Assembly: GCA_023374045.1 (NCBI GenBank)
Contig: CM041779.1
Span: 3,472,001 to 3,536,000 of the forward strand
Length of the DNA: 64,000 bases
Direction: 5' to 3'
Source: Limonium bicolor
Taxonomy: Eukaryota > Streptophyta > Magnoliopsida > Caryophyllales > Plumbaginaceae
The translations under genes were made by a program, and so were the position numbers. Below, piece by piece: positions 45,378-57,511 of the stretch. Each line of letters opens with the position of its first letter. The first letter of the stretch is position 1. The notes under the pieces are model-generated. The model saw nothing but the letters and a program-made list of their open reading frames with translations, made no database searches and was not told the origin of the DNA.

Positions 45378-47034
45378 TGCAGACGTTATATTGTGAGTGG
45401 TTAGAACAGGTATAATTAACATAAAAGAAAGAAATTAAAACCTAAAAATAACGTCGGGCTGCAAATAAATCCCGGTCGCAGTAGTATAGTGAAAATGTAA
45501 GCAACCGGATGTCGAACCGTGGGACTAATGTAAATATAATAGTACCTAAGCGTGTCACAAGAGGGGGGATTAATTGACTTGTAAAATAAATAAAAAGAAA
45601 AGATAAAATAAACTAAGTTGACAGATAAATAAAATGGAACTCTGGGTCAGGTTAATATAATCTGCATAATTAAGCTATCTCTACTGGTTTAATAATTTGG
45701 CAAGGTTCCTGTAAATATCTTAAGGACTAAGTCATAGCCTCATAAGAACTCGTTCACCTGTAATGCAAGGTTCTAATCAAGGTTCGAGCAAAAGCCTGCG
45801 AACGGCAGAGGAGTATTTGAGGAATTACATTTGCAACTGAATACTAACTCATTAAATCATAATAAAGCTTCATCCAGTTTTACGCTTTAATTAACCTGTC
45901 TATTTATCACCTGGTCTGATCAAAAATAGACTTAGTAGAGCAATTTAATAAATTCGCGAGATCTATTAAAAAGATGCATGATAACCTTTAAGCGTAACAA
46001 ACTGTATATAAATAAACCAGTAGAAATATTGCATAATTAATACAGATACATAATAACTATTCCCAGAGTAACGTAAACTAGCCTAACATATTAAATAGAT
46101 AGATAGAGACGAGAGTAATAGAAATCATCCGTAATCACTCCGTCTCACTCTGCTATTTTGTGTACGTAGGGCTAGAGGTGAATTTGGAATGTAAAATAAA
46201 TAAAATGGAGAAGGCGGGAGAAGAGAAATGAGATGGTGGTGAAGTGGTCGTGGATCGATTGGTGAATTCGTGTGTGATTTATTGGGTGAAGCTCGTGGGT
46301 TTTATAGAAAAAGGAAGAAGAAAGCAGAGAAGATAGATAGACGCGTGAGCGAGCAAATGATTGAGGCGGTGGAAGATTGAGCTCATTGATTGCTCACTGA
46401 TCGAAGGGGACAGACAGAGAGGCGTGAATTAAGGTAGGCGCAGACAGTGGACGAGTTGCAGTCGGCGCGAGTTGCAGACGAAGACGGAAGACGGGCGAAG
46501 AAGATACTGGTCGCGAGGCACAACCGCCTCCAAAGGAGGCGGTCTCCTCCTCTCCTGTCCGCCAGTAAACCAGCGGTTCCATGTGTCTCGTCCGCCTAAT
46601 AAGGAGGCGGTCTCCTCTGTCTTGACCGCCTCGCGGTCTTATGTGTGTTGTCCGCCTCTTTGTAGGCGGTACTCTCTGTTCCCGTCCGCCTCGCGGTCGT
46701 GTGTGAGTGGTCCGCTAGTTATTGGGCGGTCGTGCCCTCTTGTCCATGCGATATTATTATATTATACATTATATATATATATATATATAGCAATCTTCAA
46801 CCGGCTCTACATTCTTCGTTATAGTCCGTTTTCTGAGCCGTTTGCGTCTATGTGTTCGTCTCTTTGTCTACTTCACTCCCGGCTTGGTTTTCCTCATGTT
46901 AAACCAATAATTTTGTGAGATAAATAATAAAACATAAACTAGAGGAAAACTAACCGAAGTGGAGAAATGAGCAAGAAAAGTGCTAATATTATATGAAATA
47001 CACCTAATAAACATGCTCATTTGGACACTTATCA
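45378..47034 (-). repeat. Variant Athila LTR copy 5 (B'5), minus
   Basis: About 1657 bp. Its termini (TGCAGACG... and ...CACTTATCA on the plus strand) and several blocks align with the main family, but the middle (about 45480-46520) is different. Its GC cluster (46518-46745) keeps CCGCC/GGCGG stems with different loops. A TA microsatellite lies at about 46769-46790. Confidence 0.78.
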
Positions 47035-48216
47035 CACCCCCACACTTATCTTTTTGCTTGTCCTCAAGCAAAATCACGTACCCAAGTAGGGAATGCTCAA
47101 TACTAACAAATACTATTATGAAGGGTAGGATAAACATGATCTTTTAACTTATTGAGGAGTGTGAAAAATTAACTGCTGGTGGCATAGGTGTGCTCAGGGT
47201 GAAAACAAAATATAGAGTTTCGGGGTATGATCCAAGGTACTCCAATGTTTCTTTTAGGTGACTCCGAGAACTTTTACCATGACCAACTTCTCTCAAGAAT
47301 GGGCATTGAAGAGAAAACAAAAGGAAAAATAGATTTATGCATTTGTTTCACTTTTGCATAAGAGATGAGAAAATGTAGGCATCACGCCTTTGTTTTTAAG
47401 AACACTCAACTCTCTTTGTTGTTACCAATGGTGTCTCGCTAGTCCCTTATTATTTTGTATATTTTTTTTCTTTTTTAACAGAGAAGTACCCCTTAGCAAT
47501 CCCTAAGAGAGAAGACAGAAAGAAACCCTGAGCAATAAAATCCAACCATTTGCAGATTATTTGGTCACACCGCATATAAAATGCTCCTCAAAAGTAATCA
47601 AATTTTTAAAATTGTACCTTTATCCCACAATTCATAACAGGTATTTTTCTTAAAGAGAACAACCCACATAAAAGGGTCCATAATATTGAATTGGACAAAC
47701 GAAAGATAAGGAGATAGATTAAACATTTAAGCACAAAATGTCACCGAAAAGGGCACACTCCCCCACACTTAAATTGAACAATGTCCTCATTGTTCACCAG
47801 AAAAACAAGGGAAGTTTCAGAAGACCTTTTCGGTAAGTAGATAAAATAGAGATACACAAAGATCACAAATAATCAATTAAGCACATAAACGCTCCTCTGC
47901 AGTTTTTATTTAAATAAAAGCATATTAAAGAAACTGGTACTCCCCTGATTTTATTTTTGCTTGCGTTTATAGGAGTTCCCCCACACTTGAGCTTCAGTCT
48001 CAAGTAGCGTAGCTTGGTTGCGGTGTCCACATGGAGGTGCACCTGCATAAGACACTAGAGCAACCATACTGAAAACGGGGTTAAAAGTTAGCAAAAATAA
48101 AATTTTAAGAGAACCTGAAATTAAAAGAGCATAAAAGCAAAATAAAATAAAAGTACACCCGGGTTGCCTCCCGGGAAGCTGCCCTTATTTAACGTCTTTG
48201 GCTAGACGCCTGCTCG
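47035..48216 (-). other. 3' UTR of the variant element with three hairpin-PPT modules
   Basis: Module 3 at 47052-47073, module 2 at 47776-47795 and module 1 at 47985-48005, all in minus orientation, have the same stems as in the main family apart from one loop base in module 1. A CCCGGGTTGCCTCCCGGG-like inverted pair lies near 48159-48176. Confidence 0.78.
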
Positions 48217-48804
48217 TTATCCTGGATCAAAACAAAACGTTACCCCGGCATATAAAATAAGAAAATTAATACTCCACAAAATCTGGTGTTTGAGGAGGTA
48301 GTGCCGGGAACGTAGTTCTAACAGAAGACCCGGCGATGCAGATTTTTCTTCCTCAAATTGGAGGATGTAAAAATCCTCCTCTTGTTGTTGAGGCTTACAG
48401 AAAGAACGCTGTTCAATATCATCTTCAGAGAAAGTTAATTCTTTAAAGGTGATATTGGCGTTTTGTTTGGATATATTGGCGGGAGGTGATGGCAATTCCT
48501 TCTCTTCATTTTCGAGGATAAAAGTATCCTCATTGTCTGGGTATATTATAGAGAAGGAGGGAAAATAGCGGTAATTGAATTTAGAGGGAGGGGTTTCTAT
48601 GAGTGGCTCGTTTGTAGTGGGGTGTTCTACCTCTTGAACTGTTTCGCTCATTGATTGCTCTAGTAGTTGAGCGATTCTCTCCAGGTAGTCTGGTTGATCT
48701 TCTAACCAGAGTTGCTCTTGGACTATGAGACAATCCTCAAAATCATGAGCTTCCCCACATTCGGAGCAGTATAAATCCTGCCAATATTCAAATGCCTCTT
48801 CCAT
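48217..48804 (-). CDS. 195-codon ORF with a Gag-type zinc knuckle (variant Athila element)
   Basis: It occupies the place where gag-pro sits in the main family: directly upstream of the same 3' UTR and downstream of an A-rich leader. The start ATG at 48804 is the first in the frame. Residues 13-25 read CSECGEAHDFEDC, with C13, C16, H20 and C25 in the C-x2-C-x3-H-x4-C spacing also seen in the gag of the sister family. The rest is acidic (many Glu/Asp), without capsid or protease motifs. The last 30 or so residues become hydrophobic and unlike the rest; a shift by one base would instead give a short proline-rich tail and an earlier stop (ending PDFVEY), so a late frameshift is possible. I do not recognise the protein otherwise. 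A nucleic-acid-binding nucleocapsid remnant is the likeliest reading. Confidence 0.6.
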   Translation of the reverse strand: MEEAFEYWQDLYCSECGEAHDFEDCLIVQEQLWLEDQPDYLERIAQLLEQSMSETVQEVEHPTTNEPLIETPPSKFNYRYFPSFSIIYPDNEDTFILENEEKELPSPPANISKQNANITFKELTFSEDDIEQRSFCKPQQQEEDFYILQFEEEKSASPGLLLELRSRHYLLKHQILWSINFLILYAGVTFCFDPG

Positions 48805-49026
48805 TGCCGTGTAAAATTTTTTTTTTTGTGTTTTTTTTTTGTGTATAAAACAAAACTACAGAAAAAGATTAGAAAATAAAATGATTAGAAACAAACATAA
48901 TAATAATATAAACAAAATATAAAGATAATAAATATAAACACAAACAAATAATATAGACAGAAATATTCTAATATAACAAGTGAATAATCCGGGCTTAGGA
49001 CTATTGGTTCTTTATCCTACCCTATC
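48805..49026 (-). other. A-rich leader of the variant element
   Basis: On the minus strand, a long A-rich stretch with homopolymer runs (48819-48841 on the plus strand is T-rich). It joins LTR copy 6 abruptly near 49026, with no PBS or LTR end between. Confidence 0.55.
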
Positions 49027-50409
49027 TGGTAGTTACTTAAAAACTGTAAAAAGGGGTTTAGCCGGAGGCAAGCTTGATTTGTTGTTAAATTATACAAAAA
49101 TAAAAACAGTTAAAAGGTGAATTAAGGATGTGGATGGAAAAATGTATCCTAGGATAGCGGGGGAATTTTCCTAAATTACTTAAACATATTTAAAACCTTG
49201 TCTCAATTATTTATTGCCTATTAGAGTTATAATTGTCAGTTACGAACTCTTAATAAAAGCCTTAATATTTTCCTGCTCAGTCCGGAGTGTAAATACTAAG
49301 ATTAATTCCTTTGTGGTACCTAGACTATCTCAAAATCATATGTTGATAATTACCAAATAAATGCAGTCGTTTGTCGCGCAAAGCATTTAGCAATATTAGT
49401 TGAAAGGAATTAAAAACAAGTTAAATGAGAGAAACAGGTGATAATATTAATTACGTATATTAGAAATCAAACCCCCATCCTAGGATACAAAGGAAAATTA
49501 CTCAGACATTAACGGAGATAAGAAGATTACACAGATAGATATTGACATTAATTCAGAGGAGAACTGGTCTGTTCTCGCTCTCACTGCTGCTCTTCTATTT
49601 CTTTGTTACTGCGTGAGTGTGGAATGATGTGGTGATACGGGAGGAAATATAAGTGGAAGCGAATGGGTTTCTTCAGACTCCCGTCGTGCGTGTGTGTGTT
49701 TATGCAGTTAAGGTGGTGGGTTTATATAGATGTTTGGATCCGTACGAATTTGATTGCAGAAGAGCATTGATTGCTTCCTTCATTGATTGCAGGGGACAGA
49801 GCGTGTGCAGAGTAGATGGATAAGTTGTGGGCGAGTCGGGCGAGTTGCAGACGACGACGGCACGAAGAAGATACTGGTCGCGACTGATAATTAGTCACGG
49901 TTCCGCCTGCTGGTACCGCCCAATAAGTGGCGGTAACTCCTGTGTTGTCCGCGAGCTTAAGAGGCGGTAGCCTCTATGGTGACCGCGAGGCGGTTGCCGT
50001 GTGTGACCGCGAGTTAAGAGGCGGTAGCCTCTGTGTCGACCGCGAGGCGGTTGCTTGTGCCTCGTCCGCCTCCTTAACCGGCGGTTGCCTCAGCCCTGTC
50101 CGCCTGGCGGTTGTCCGTGTGACGTCCGCAACTTAGGGGGCGGTTGCACGTGACTCTCGCGTGACTCTGTTTGACCGGCTCTACATTCTTCGTTATAAGT
50201 CCGTTTTCTGAGCCGTTTGCGTCTATGTGTTCGTTTCTTTATCTACTTTACTCCCAGCTTGGTTTTCCTTATGTTAAACCAATAAATTTGTGAGATAAAC
50301 AATAACATAAACTAGAGGAAAACTAACCGAAGTGGAGAAATGAGCAAGAAAAGTGCTAATATTATATATGAAATACACCTATAAATCATGCTCATTTGGA
50401 CACTTATCA
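49027..50409 (-). repeat. Athila LTR copy 6 (B6), truncated, minus
   Basis: The last 170 bp or so of the LTR (the CATTCTGCA end) is missing at the left join. The other end (CTTATCA at 50403-50409) is complete and followed by the PPT. Shares variants with copy 4. Confidence 0.85.
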
Positions 50410-51634
50410 CACCCCCACACTTATCTTTTTGCTTGTCCTCAAGCAAAACTACGTACCCAAGTAGGGAATGCTCAATATTAACAAATATTATTATGAAGGG
50501 TAGGATAAAGAACTCAATAGTACATGATCTTAAACTTTTTAGAGGAGTGTGATCCATCACCTACTGGTGGCATAGGTGTACTCAGGGCAAAAATAAAAAT
50601 TAGAGTTTCGGGGTATGATCCGGAGTACTTCAATGCTTCTTGATTTAAGGTGACTTTGAGAACTTTTACCATGGCCAACTTCTCTCAAGAATGGGCATTG
50701 AGGAGAAAACAAAAGGAAAAATAGATTTATGCATTTGTTTCACTTTTGCACAAGAGATGAGAAGATAATATGTAGGCATCAAGCCCTTGTATTTAAGAAC
50801 ACTCAACTCTCTTTGTTGGTTACCAATGGTGTCTCGCAAGTCCCTTATTTATTATATTTTTTTTTCTTTTTCTTTTTTGACAGAGAAGCACCCCTTAGCA
50901 ATCCCTAAGAAAGAAGACAGAAAAAACCCCTGAGCAAATCCAACCATTTCAGATCATTTGGTCATACCGCATAAAAATGCTCCTCAAAAGTAATCAAAAT
51001 TTTAAAATTTTTGTACATTTATGTACCATTTATCCCACAATTCATAACAATATTTATTCCTAAAGAGAACAACCCACATAAAAAGGGTCCGCGATATTGA
51101 ATTTGAACAAACGCAAGATAAGCAGAGAGATTAAGCATTTTAGCATAAAATGTCACCGAAAAGGGCACACTCCCCCCCCCACACTTAAATTGAACAATGT
51201 CCTCATTGTTCACTAGAAAAACAAGGGAAAGATTCAGAAGGCCGTTTCGGTAAGTAGATAAAATAGAGACACACATTGGTCACTAATATTCATTTAAGCA
51301 TATAAACTCTCCTCCGCATATTTTATTTAAATAAAAGCAAGTTTAAAGAAACTGGTACTCTCCCCTGATTTTATTTTTGCTAGCGTGTTTTGGACTTCCC
51401 CCACACTTGAGCTTCAGCCTCAAGTAGCGTAGCTTGGTTGCGGTGTAGACATGAAATTGCACCTGCATAAAACACTAGAAGCAACCATACTATAAACGGG
51501 TTAAAAGTTAGCAAAAATAAAATTGAAGGGAATCTGAAAATTAAAAAGCATAAAAGCATATAAAAGATAAGTTCGTCCGGGTTGCCTCCCGGAAAGCTGC
51601 CCTTCTTTAACGTCTTTAGCTAGACGCTTTTTCG
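50410..51634 (-). other. 3' UTR next to LTR copy 6, with modules and an expanded G-run
   Basis: Near-identical to 39778-40990. Module 3 is at 50427-50448 and module 2 at 51192-51211. The purine run of module 2 is nine or more G here (51172-51180, C on the plus strand) instead of five in the other copies. Confidence 0.78.
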
Positions 51635-52620
51635 TTAGATCGATCCTGGGGGGTGGTTATGAAGAGGAGATCCAAAGCACGACTCGATGGTTTTTTTGAG
51701 AGTCCACCTGGATGCATGTTTTCTTTTCTTATCCCGCTCTTCGTCCGGGATTGATGGTGGTATCTCTGTAATAGACATGCCGTCTGGAAGGGTAATAAAC
51801 AGAAGTGGGGATGATGATTGAGTATCCCTCACAAACTTGAGATCTTTGGATTTGCTATCTGGAGATCTTCCTGATGCAAACTCCAGCTTTTCATTGTAAG
51901 CTTGAAGGGTGATTTTCCCCTGGGCTACCCAAATGTGCACATCGGCTGTGGCAAGGAATGGTCGTCCAAGGATGAGAGGTGTAGTGGAGTTCTCTTCGAT
52001 GTCTAGAATGACAAAATCACATGGGAAGTATAAGTGCTCCACTTTAATGATAACATCCTCCACCACTCCGCTTGGGTATGTTACTGAACCATCTGCCAGT
52101 TGCAGGGTCATCTTAGTCTTTTTCATCTCTCCAATTCCCAGCTTTTTGAAAGTGGAGAGGGGCATCAAATTAATGGAAGCGCCTAGATCGCATAGGGAGT
52201 ATGGAAATGAGGTGCTACCAATTGTGACTGGAATAGTGAAGCTGCCTGGATCATTGCATTTTGATGGTAGTGGTTTTTGTAGAGTAGCTGAGCAAGCTAC
52301 ATTGAGAGGTACCGTACCGACTTCGGCCAATTTAGTTTTGTTGGATATGAGGTGTTTGAGGAATTTGGCATAGTTTGGCATTTTGGCAATGAGGTCTACG
52401 AACTGTATATTGACGTTTAGTTGCTTCAGCATTGCTAGAAACTTACCATATTCATTATCCAATTTCTGCTTCTGGAGTCGACGAGGAAATGGTATAGGCG
52501 GTTCTTGTGAATGAGGTTCTGAAGCTGGTGGAATAGTGAGGACGCTTGGAGATGTCTTTTCTGCTGGGGACTCAGCTTTTTCTTCACTATCCTCTTTGGA
52601 TGCTTCTGATTGTTGCGGGA
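51635..52620 (-). pseudogene. pro: Athila gag C-terminus/protease fragment
   Basis: The frame 51635-52660 encodes 341 residues; all but the first ten or so match residues 371-701 of the 41002-43107 protein. It holds the complete retropepsin with LCDLGASINLMP and ILGRPFLATA, and the same C-terminus. It is cut at 52618, where minus-strand coding sequence meets plus-strand LTR; the first residues are read from antisense LTR. Capsid and zinc knuckle are absent. It is a duplicate of the 41-kb copy with few changes (one serine fewer near the C-terminal serine run). Confidence 0.85.
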
Positions 52621-52912
52621 TGTGTATTTCATATATAATATTAGCACTTTTCTTGCTCATTTCTCCACTTCGGTTAGTTTTCCTCTAGTTTATGTTTTAT
52701 TGTTTATCTCACAAATTTATTGGTTTAACATAAGGAAAACCAAGCTGGGAGTAAAGTAGATAAAGAGACAAACGCATAGACGCAAACGGCTCAGAAAACG
52801 GACTTATAACAAAGAATGTAGAGCCGGTCAAACAGAGTCACGCGAAGTCACGTGCAACCGCCCCCTAAGTGGCGGACGTCACACGGACAACCGCCAGGCG
52901 GACACGGCTGAG
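52618..52912 (+). repeat. Athila LTR copy 7 (B7), first part
   Basis: Starts about 36 bp into the LTR (GTGTATTTCATATATAATATT), so the TGATAAG end is lost in the join with the pro fragment (shared bases GTG). It is interrupted by the solo LTR at 52913. Confidence 0.85.
52908..52912. repeat. Target-site duplication (left), ctgag
   Basis: Matches 57512-57516. Confidence 0.92.
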
Positions 52913-55900
52913 TGTAACACCCCATCCAACATTTACATACTTACAACAAACTGCAGCGGAAGAACAACCTCATCACATTACTTAACTTGTTGGTGTTACA
53001 CGCCGTTAGCCACCTACGTGGCTAACAAGGCTAATACATACACAATGTACCGGTCTGATGGGCTAAATTCCCGAGCGACTATACATTGTCATTCCTTTAC
53101 ATTAACAACAACAACAACTACATGCACCTTCCAACTATACCGAGTATTTATAAACTGGTGCCGACAACAACATCGGTCTTACTACACCTACTGTATATAC
53201 ACACTTAAATGAATCCCCATGTACAATGACTACCCGTCCTACTCTCGAACGGCTTCCAGCACTTCGTACCTGAAATAGGAAAAGAAGAGAAAGGGGTGGC
53301 CCCAAGGGGCTCAGCACCTTTGCTGGTATGGTAATCCCGCAGCCCACATGCTACCGGGCCACGCACAACTAATTGTCGTCTTAGCATGCAGTTGATTATA
53401 TTTAAATCATGCATGTGACAATAAACACACAACACTTAACATTTCGCCTCAATGGGCTCAACAATCGGATAATACATCCTACTTAACAAGTCACCCATGG
53501 TATTCATCATCCCTAGAGTGTTTCTCCTCCAACGGAGCTACTTCCTTAATAGACGACACATACCCTTAAATCGGGTTATCCTTAAACGCCTCTTATCACA
53601 AACTGGGAGTCATATCCATGATCCACACACTCCACATTATACAACACACTTCACATTATACAACCTACAACATACACTACATACAACACTTAACAACACT
53701 TTGCACGTTTCTACGTACACAACATAATACCGCAATGAATACTGCATCACAACAAAACACATAACACAACGGGAATGGTTCGCTTAGGAACCGACCCAAA
53801 CATTGTTACACACTGGTGAGCCTAGAGAATGTTGCCAGTCTCATGATAAGCTCGTTATACAATAACAACAACACTCATTACCGTCCTAATAGTTGGACGA
53901 GTAACTTAAGTTAAGGCGGTTCGGGTTTGGAGGCCCTAACACACCACACAAACACAGGTTCCCACTAAACCGATCATAAGTCAGAATAGGTAAGCTTTGG
54001 AGTAAGCTAATGGGAGATCATAACCCGTGAGGGAAACAACCATAACAAAGAGAAGGGTAAGGCTAGGAAGGATACCCTCTCCCAAACAACGCGCGACCGG
54101 CCAAACCGGATTCCTCACTACTGTTAGTACATACTTACTTTAGACAATACTTAGAACCCCACTATGGAGCCTGTCACATAACAACTCATACAGTGTTACA
54201 ACTGGGTTAAACATACAAGGGAGATCCCTACATTCACATACACATATCACACAATTAACACACGCATAGCCGTGGTTAGTACGTCCCATGGTACGGGTCG
54301 TTTACTCCGAATACCGAACTCTCATGTGATCCTAGACTCAGTTAACTAGGGTTAACACTTCCGAGGTTAAATGGTATCGGAGTTGAACACGCCACATATA
54401 TGAATTACTGTAAACTCATTACATGTTTTATCTTACAACGTGGCAAACATACAGAAAAACACATTGGCACACAAGCCGGTGTAATCCGGTAGGACGCAGG
54501 TTGCAAGAAAACCATACCTGTCACCGGAGTCCACTTATCCTGTCCATTTACGTTCCTCGAGCAATTCTCGAACAACTGTTAACATCACATGTGTTTTTAT
54601 TAACATTGGGGTAACATGTTTGTTTAAAGTCTAACGCTTATAACTTTTCCCCGTTAACTTGGTTAAATAACTTTACATTTTAACTTGTTTTACTTTCACA
54701 TTTTAATACAACTTTTAACCCACTTAATCGTCATTAAAACTCACCTAACATGTCCTCAACATCCTTATAACATCATTACCTACCAATCACCATCATCACA
54801 TATCATTTCATAACCTTAAACCACGTTTTTGGTCCGACCGACCCACCGACCGACCCACATCTGGGTCGGTCCATTACAGACCCCTTTTACTTCCTTATAG
54901 TCATGCCCGTCCGACCCACGTCCGACCCACCATTCTGGGTCGGTCCATGTGCGAACACTTTCCTTCCTTTGAAACTTGACCGACCGACCCATGTCCGACC
55001 CACCCTTTTGGGTCGGACCATTACCGAACACATTCCTAACATCTAACAGAGGCTCGACCGACCCAAAAACTGGGTCGGCCCCTGGGTCGGTCGCCTTCTA
55101 TACTTACCCAAACTTTGCCAATCTTCACCAAACTTCTCCTAGGGCCTCTTAATGTGTTCTAACATCATTTGGCACTTCAAACACACCCTTAAGATATTCT
55201 TAAACACTCACAAAACTATTTTTTTCTAATTCCTTAAACCTTTACTTATATCTCAACAAAATTCCTAACACTAGGAATGTTTTTCTCCTTAAGATCTCTA
55301 GGTGGTATTTCACCTATAATGACCACTATACCAAGGTGTTTCCTCTACACCTTAACATCATCTCTCAAGCATTATTTTCTTACTAACTAAATCCCCTTTT
55401 TACATCATACCTAACCATCACTTGTTCCTTGAACACCAACCTTACCTAAACCTTAGACCACTCCTCCAAGACTTTAATACATTCACAAACACACATTGAA
55501 TTCCTAGAACTTCCAAGATAACACCTAAATCCTTGCACCACTCTAAATCACCTTAACACATGTTTTCTTCTCAAGTAAACATTCATTCACCTTTAACCCT
55601 TCCTAGTTCACCAAAACTCACTTACAACACTTAGAACTTCTTACACATTTTCCTAAATTTGGCCATAGCTTCTCTTGTATATACTCTCATCCAAACACTT
55701 AGGTTTTTACCTTATTCCATTTAAAACACCTAAAATCCATCAAACACATCTTTATACACAAACTTCACACATTAAGCACTACATCACAATATAGTGCATA
55801 ACTTAAATTGCTTGGCACTTAGGCCCTTAAATGCATGGCTCTTAGGCCCTTAAATTGCATAAACCTTAAACACTGAATTTCCCACATAATAATGCCTTTG

Positions 55901-57511
55901 ACCTGCAAATACACCCAACAACACATATTCCTTTAATAAACTCCTTGAGAGCATTTTACTAGCTCATTTACCATTTGCTCTTTAGGTAGTTTTAACAAGC
56001 ATCATAAGCTTATTTCTCCTAAGGCATTAAACCACATTGAGATAGCTTGTTTACCTCTTTTCCTCACAAATTTCCTTCTTGTTTCCTTACAAAACCGGTG
56101 GGCATTTCCTTCCTTGTCAACAACTAAACAATATACCAACATTGTAATGAGTATATAAGCTTTAAGCTTTATCTCATTGTAAACCCTAGTTACATATATT
56201 ATCTTAAGGTATTAACATGATTGTTTTACCTTGGAATGGAAAGAGAGCTTGAATATACATCAAGAGAGGACTCCTCCTAGCCCTTGGAAGATTCAAATGA
56301 AGCTAAAACAAACAAGATAAATACACCATTGTGAGGTGAATTTTCGGACAACATGAAAACATGGAGGAAACATGGATTTTCTTTGAGTTTCCTTACCTTG
56401 AAGCAAAGGAGATCATGAATATGTGAAAAGGTGAGCTCAAGCTCCTTCAATGGTGAATCTTCATGGCACCAAAATGGAGTTCTTGAAGATTTGAAAAGAT
56501 AGAAGTGTAGAGCTTGGTCTAACTAAGACAAATATAGTCTTAGAATTTGATTTGGCCAAGGGAGCTAGAAGATACAAGTGAAAGAAGATGGGGAATGGCA
56601 TGGTTTGCTGTAGCAAAACCGATGGAGCTTGGGAGAAGATGAAGAAGGCTACGGTGGGTGTGAGTGGGAAAGAAAGAATGAAGATTGGAATTGCTTTTGA
56701 AAGATATTTACATGTTATAAAGGTAACTTCTACTTTTTACTTACTTTTCCTTCTTTCTTTAATTTTTACTAGCTCATGGTGGTGAGTCACCACATGATAA
56801 AACCGGCCCCCATATAGTTAGAAGGGTGTTTTGGTCTTTGTTGACCAACTTAATCACTTATAACATTATATGTTACAAACTAGTTATAAAAATCACTATT
56901 CACCAATAACAAGGCACATAGAAGTGAAATTTTTGATTTCCCACTAATATGGCCACCCAAATGTGATACTATATAGTACACATGTTAATTAAAGAGTAAT
57001 GATGGACATTTAGCCATTCAAAACTCATTTACAAGACAATTTTTCAAAAACGTGCTTTAAGACTCCTTAAAGCACATTTTGTGTTTTAACTTGTTTTCAA
57101 GCTTGGTTTTCTTTGGTAATTGATTTAATATGTTCATTAACATATAAATAGGGTATAGGTATGACCATTAGGTCTTATACACATTCATCCCAAGCTTAGA
57201 GCACATTTTTGCTCATATTGACTTTAAGGTATTTTCTTATGTTTTATTTGGTTTAACTATCCACCAAAGTTTCTTAAGGACTTATTTAGCCTTATTAAAT
57301 CATAATTAAATGTTATCAAGTCTTGGTAGGCTCTTTGGGTCCTAACCAAGTTCACTCATAGCTTAGAGCATGTTTTTGCTCAAACTGTGTCTTAATGCTT
57401 TATTGCATTTATTATGGTTTAAATTGTTCACTGATGTTACTAAGGCACTTTTTAGCCTTTACATACCATAATTTGACATTTAAACCACATATCAAGGTTT
57501 GGGGTATTTCA
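52913..57511 (-). mobile_element. Solo LTR (4.6 kb) of the LARD/Tekay-like family, minus
   Basis: 4599 bp from TGTAACACCCC to GGGGTATTTCA, i.e. TGAAATACCCC...GGGGTGTTACA on the minus strand, flanked by the 5-bp duplication ctgag. The length and ends match the 3' LTR at 10111-14685, and long blocks align, but divergence is clear. No internal domain is present, so it arose by LTR-LTR recombination after insertion into Athila LTR copy 7. Confidence 0.93.
54831..55094 (-). repeat. Inverted-motif cluster CCGACCCA/TGGGTCGG in the solo LTR
   Basis: Four units about 70 bp apart (near 54831, 54909, 54979 and 55054) combine CGACCCA with TGGGTCGG. Measured from the LTR start on the minus strand the cluster covers bases 2418-2681, the same place as the GTCCGAAC cluster in the LARD-like LTRs (2423-2676). 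Confidence 0.85.

Noticed and set aside
51909..52373. 154-codon plus-strand ORF
   Set aside because: Antisense shadow of the protease fragment on the minus strand.
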